Below, in pieces: positions 63,491 to 64,000 of a stretch of 64,000 nt of DNA; position 1 is the first letter of the stretch; the number at the start of each line of letters is the position of its first letter. A model generated the notes under the pieces. That model saw only the letters and a list, made by a program, of their open reading frames with translations, did not search any database and was not told where the DNA came from. Location of the stretch: positions 1,694,501-1,758,500 of the forward strand of contig CP136571.1 of the NCBI GenBank assembly GCA_035192965.1, written 5' to 3'. Source of the stretch: Fuscovulum sp. GTDB taxonomy: Bacteria; Pseudomonadota; Alphaproteobacteria; Rhodobacterales; Rhodobacteraceae. A program made the position numbers and the translations under genes.

Positions 63491-64000
63491 ATGAAGCGCA
63501 AAAACCCATTTCCTGGAGTGAGTAGAGTCACTGATCGACATAAGAAGGTGCGCTATCGTTTTCGTGTCTATGGTAAGATCGACATGTATCTTCCCGGGCC
63601 CTATGGCTCCAAAGAGTTTTGTATCGCCTATGATCGTGCGATCGCCGGATTGACGGAGCCTTCACCGAAAGCAGCTCGTGTGGATCCAAATTCGTTTGCA
63701 GGCCTGATCGTGCGCTACAAATCGACCATGCGGTATGCCGATCTGTCTTTGAGCAGGAAGAAGACCCTGCAGCGTGAACTGGCTTGGTTGATGGATCAGA
63801 TCGGTGATCTGCCTTTTCGCAGTTTCCAAAAGAAGCATGTTGAAGCCTTGATGAAGAAAAAGGCGGGGCCGGTGGCCGCAAACACTGTCAAAAAGAACCT
63901 GTCGATGCTCTTCAATTTTGCAATTGGTGAGGAAATCCTGAAGGACAATCCCGCCAAGCTCGCTTAAAAGCGCAAAACAAATCCGGATGGATACCATACT
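63491..64000 (+). pseudogene. Phage-type tyrosine recombinase, N-terminal part, stop codon
   Basis: ATG 63491 gives MKRKNPFPGVSRVTDRHKKV, an arm-binding domain. The core-binding SAM-like region follows (LSLSRKKTLQRELAWLMDQI, FRSFQKKHVEALMKKKAGPV, AANTVKKNLSMLFNFAIGEE). It stops with NPAKLA and a TAA at 63965. The frame continues KRKTNPDGYHT to the edge, which is the expected sequence of such integrases, so the TAA is an acquired nonsense codon. The catalytic R-H-R-Y part lies outside the window. The element it served is probably stranded unless another integrase helps. Confidence 0.8.

Noticed and set aside
1..64000. CRISPR array, rRNA or tRNA genes
   Set aside because: No regularly spaced repeats and no RNA gene sequence was recognised on either strand by eye.

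Overview
The window looks like alphaproteobacterial DNA, most likely a Rhodobacteraceae (Roseobacter-type) chromosome or large plasmid. The protein style, the ExoP/ExoY-like exopolysaccharide genes, the Rhodobacterales-type tail genes and the many IS families all fit this, but no ribosomal or housekeeping marker is present to fix the genus. Most of the window is accessory DNA: IS remnants, prophage debris, a broken rtcB, toxin-antitoxin remains and several nuclease or ATPase genes lie between two coherent biosynthetic loci.

Layout. 1-2.3 kb: three IS remnants (IS21, IS3/IS150 group, IS3/IS407 group). 2.3-15.0 kb: an exopolysaccharide locus built of two divergent operons. The leftward operon (8384 to 3207) encodes an anchored protein, an O-antigen ligase/polymerase-like protein, a PPP-type phosphatase and a Wzc/ExoP tyrosine autokinase. 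The rightward group (8645 to 15018) encodes a secreted Ala-rich protein, an ExoY-like initiating sugar transferase, two GT2 glycosyltransferases, a Wzx-like flippase and a Wzy-like polymerase. 15.0-17.5 kb: IS110 debris, a decayed sigma54-regulator tail and a small lipoprotein. 17.9-24.7 kb: two converging operons of seven genes (ketosynthase III, MBL hydrolase, adenylate-forming enzyme; then NAD-dependent reductase/epimerase, GT21-like transferase, small hydrolase-like protein and GT1 transferase), probably for an unidentified lipid or glycolipid.

25.2-27.0 kb: membrane/coiled-coil protein genes. 27.3-32.1 kb: a decayed prophage tail module with an apparently intact caspase-family gene lodged between two tail genes. 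32.7-35.2 kb: a broken IS21 copy joined to the 3' end of rtcB plus its neighbouring XRE regulator. 36.6-39.3 kb: an intact IS21 element beside an IS66 fragment. 39.5-49 kb: small accessory genes (two NYN nucleases, a ParDE pair with a frameshifted toxin, an MNT-type nucleotidyltransferase, two metallophosphoesterases, an exonuclease-like protein lacking its catalytic motif, a Lon-like AAA+ ATPase without protease). 49-54.6 kb: a sigma54 activator, a soluble FtsH-like AAA+ metalloprotease, a PD-(D/E)XK-like protein and a small helical protein. 54.9-59.5 kb: a 1182-residue SIR2 protein resembling DSR anti-phage effectors, followed by a HEPN/AbiU2-like gene. 59.5-64 kb: gene fragments (RecD-like helicase, enolase-superfamily enzyme, IS5, IS110), an excisionase-like gene and an integrase with a premature stop, apparently one end of an integrated element.

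How the parts work together: the exopolysaccharide locus reads as a complete Wzx/Wzy-type pathway with a kinase/phosphatase pair. The 17.9-24.7 kb locus reads as acyl condensation, activation, reduction and glycosylation. The right third resembles a defence and nucleic-acid-processing island. Duplicate decayed tails of the sigma54 activator (near 15.1 kb) and of the FtsH-like protease (near 48.8 kb) suggest the AAA+ module was once present in more than one copy. All functional statements come from reading translated motifs by eye; no database search was run.
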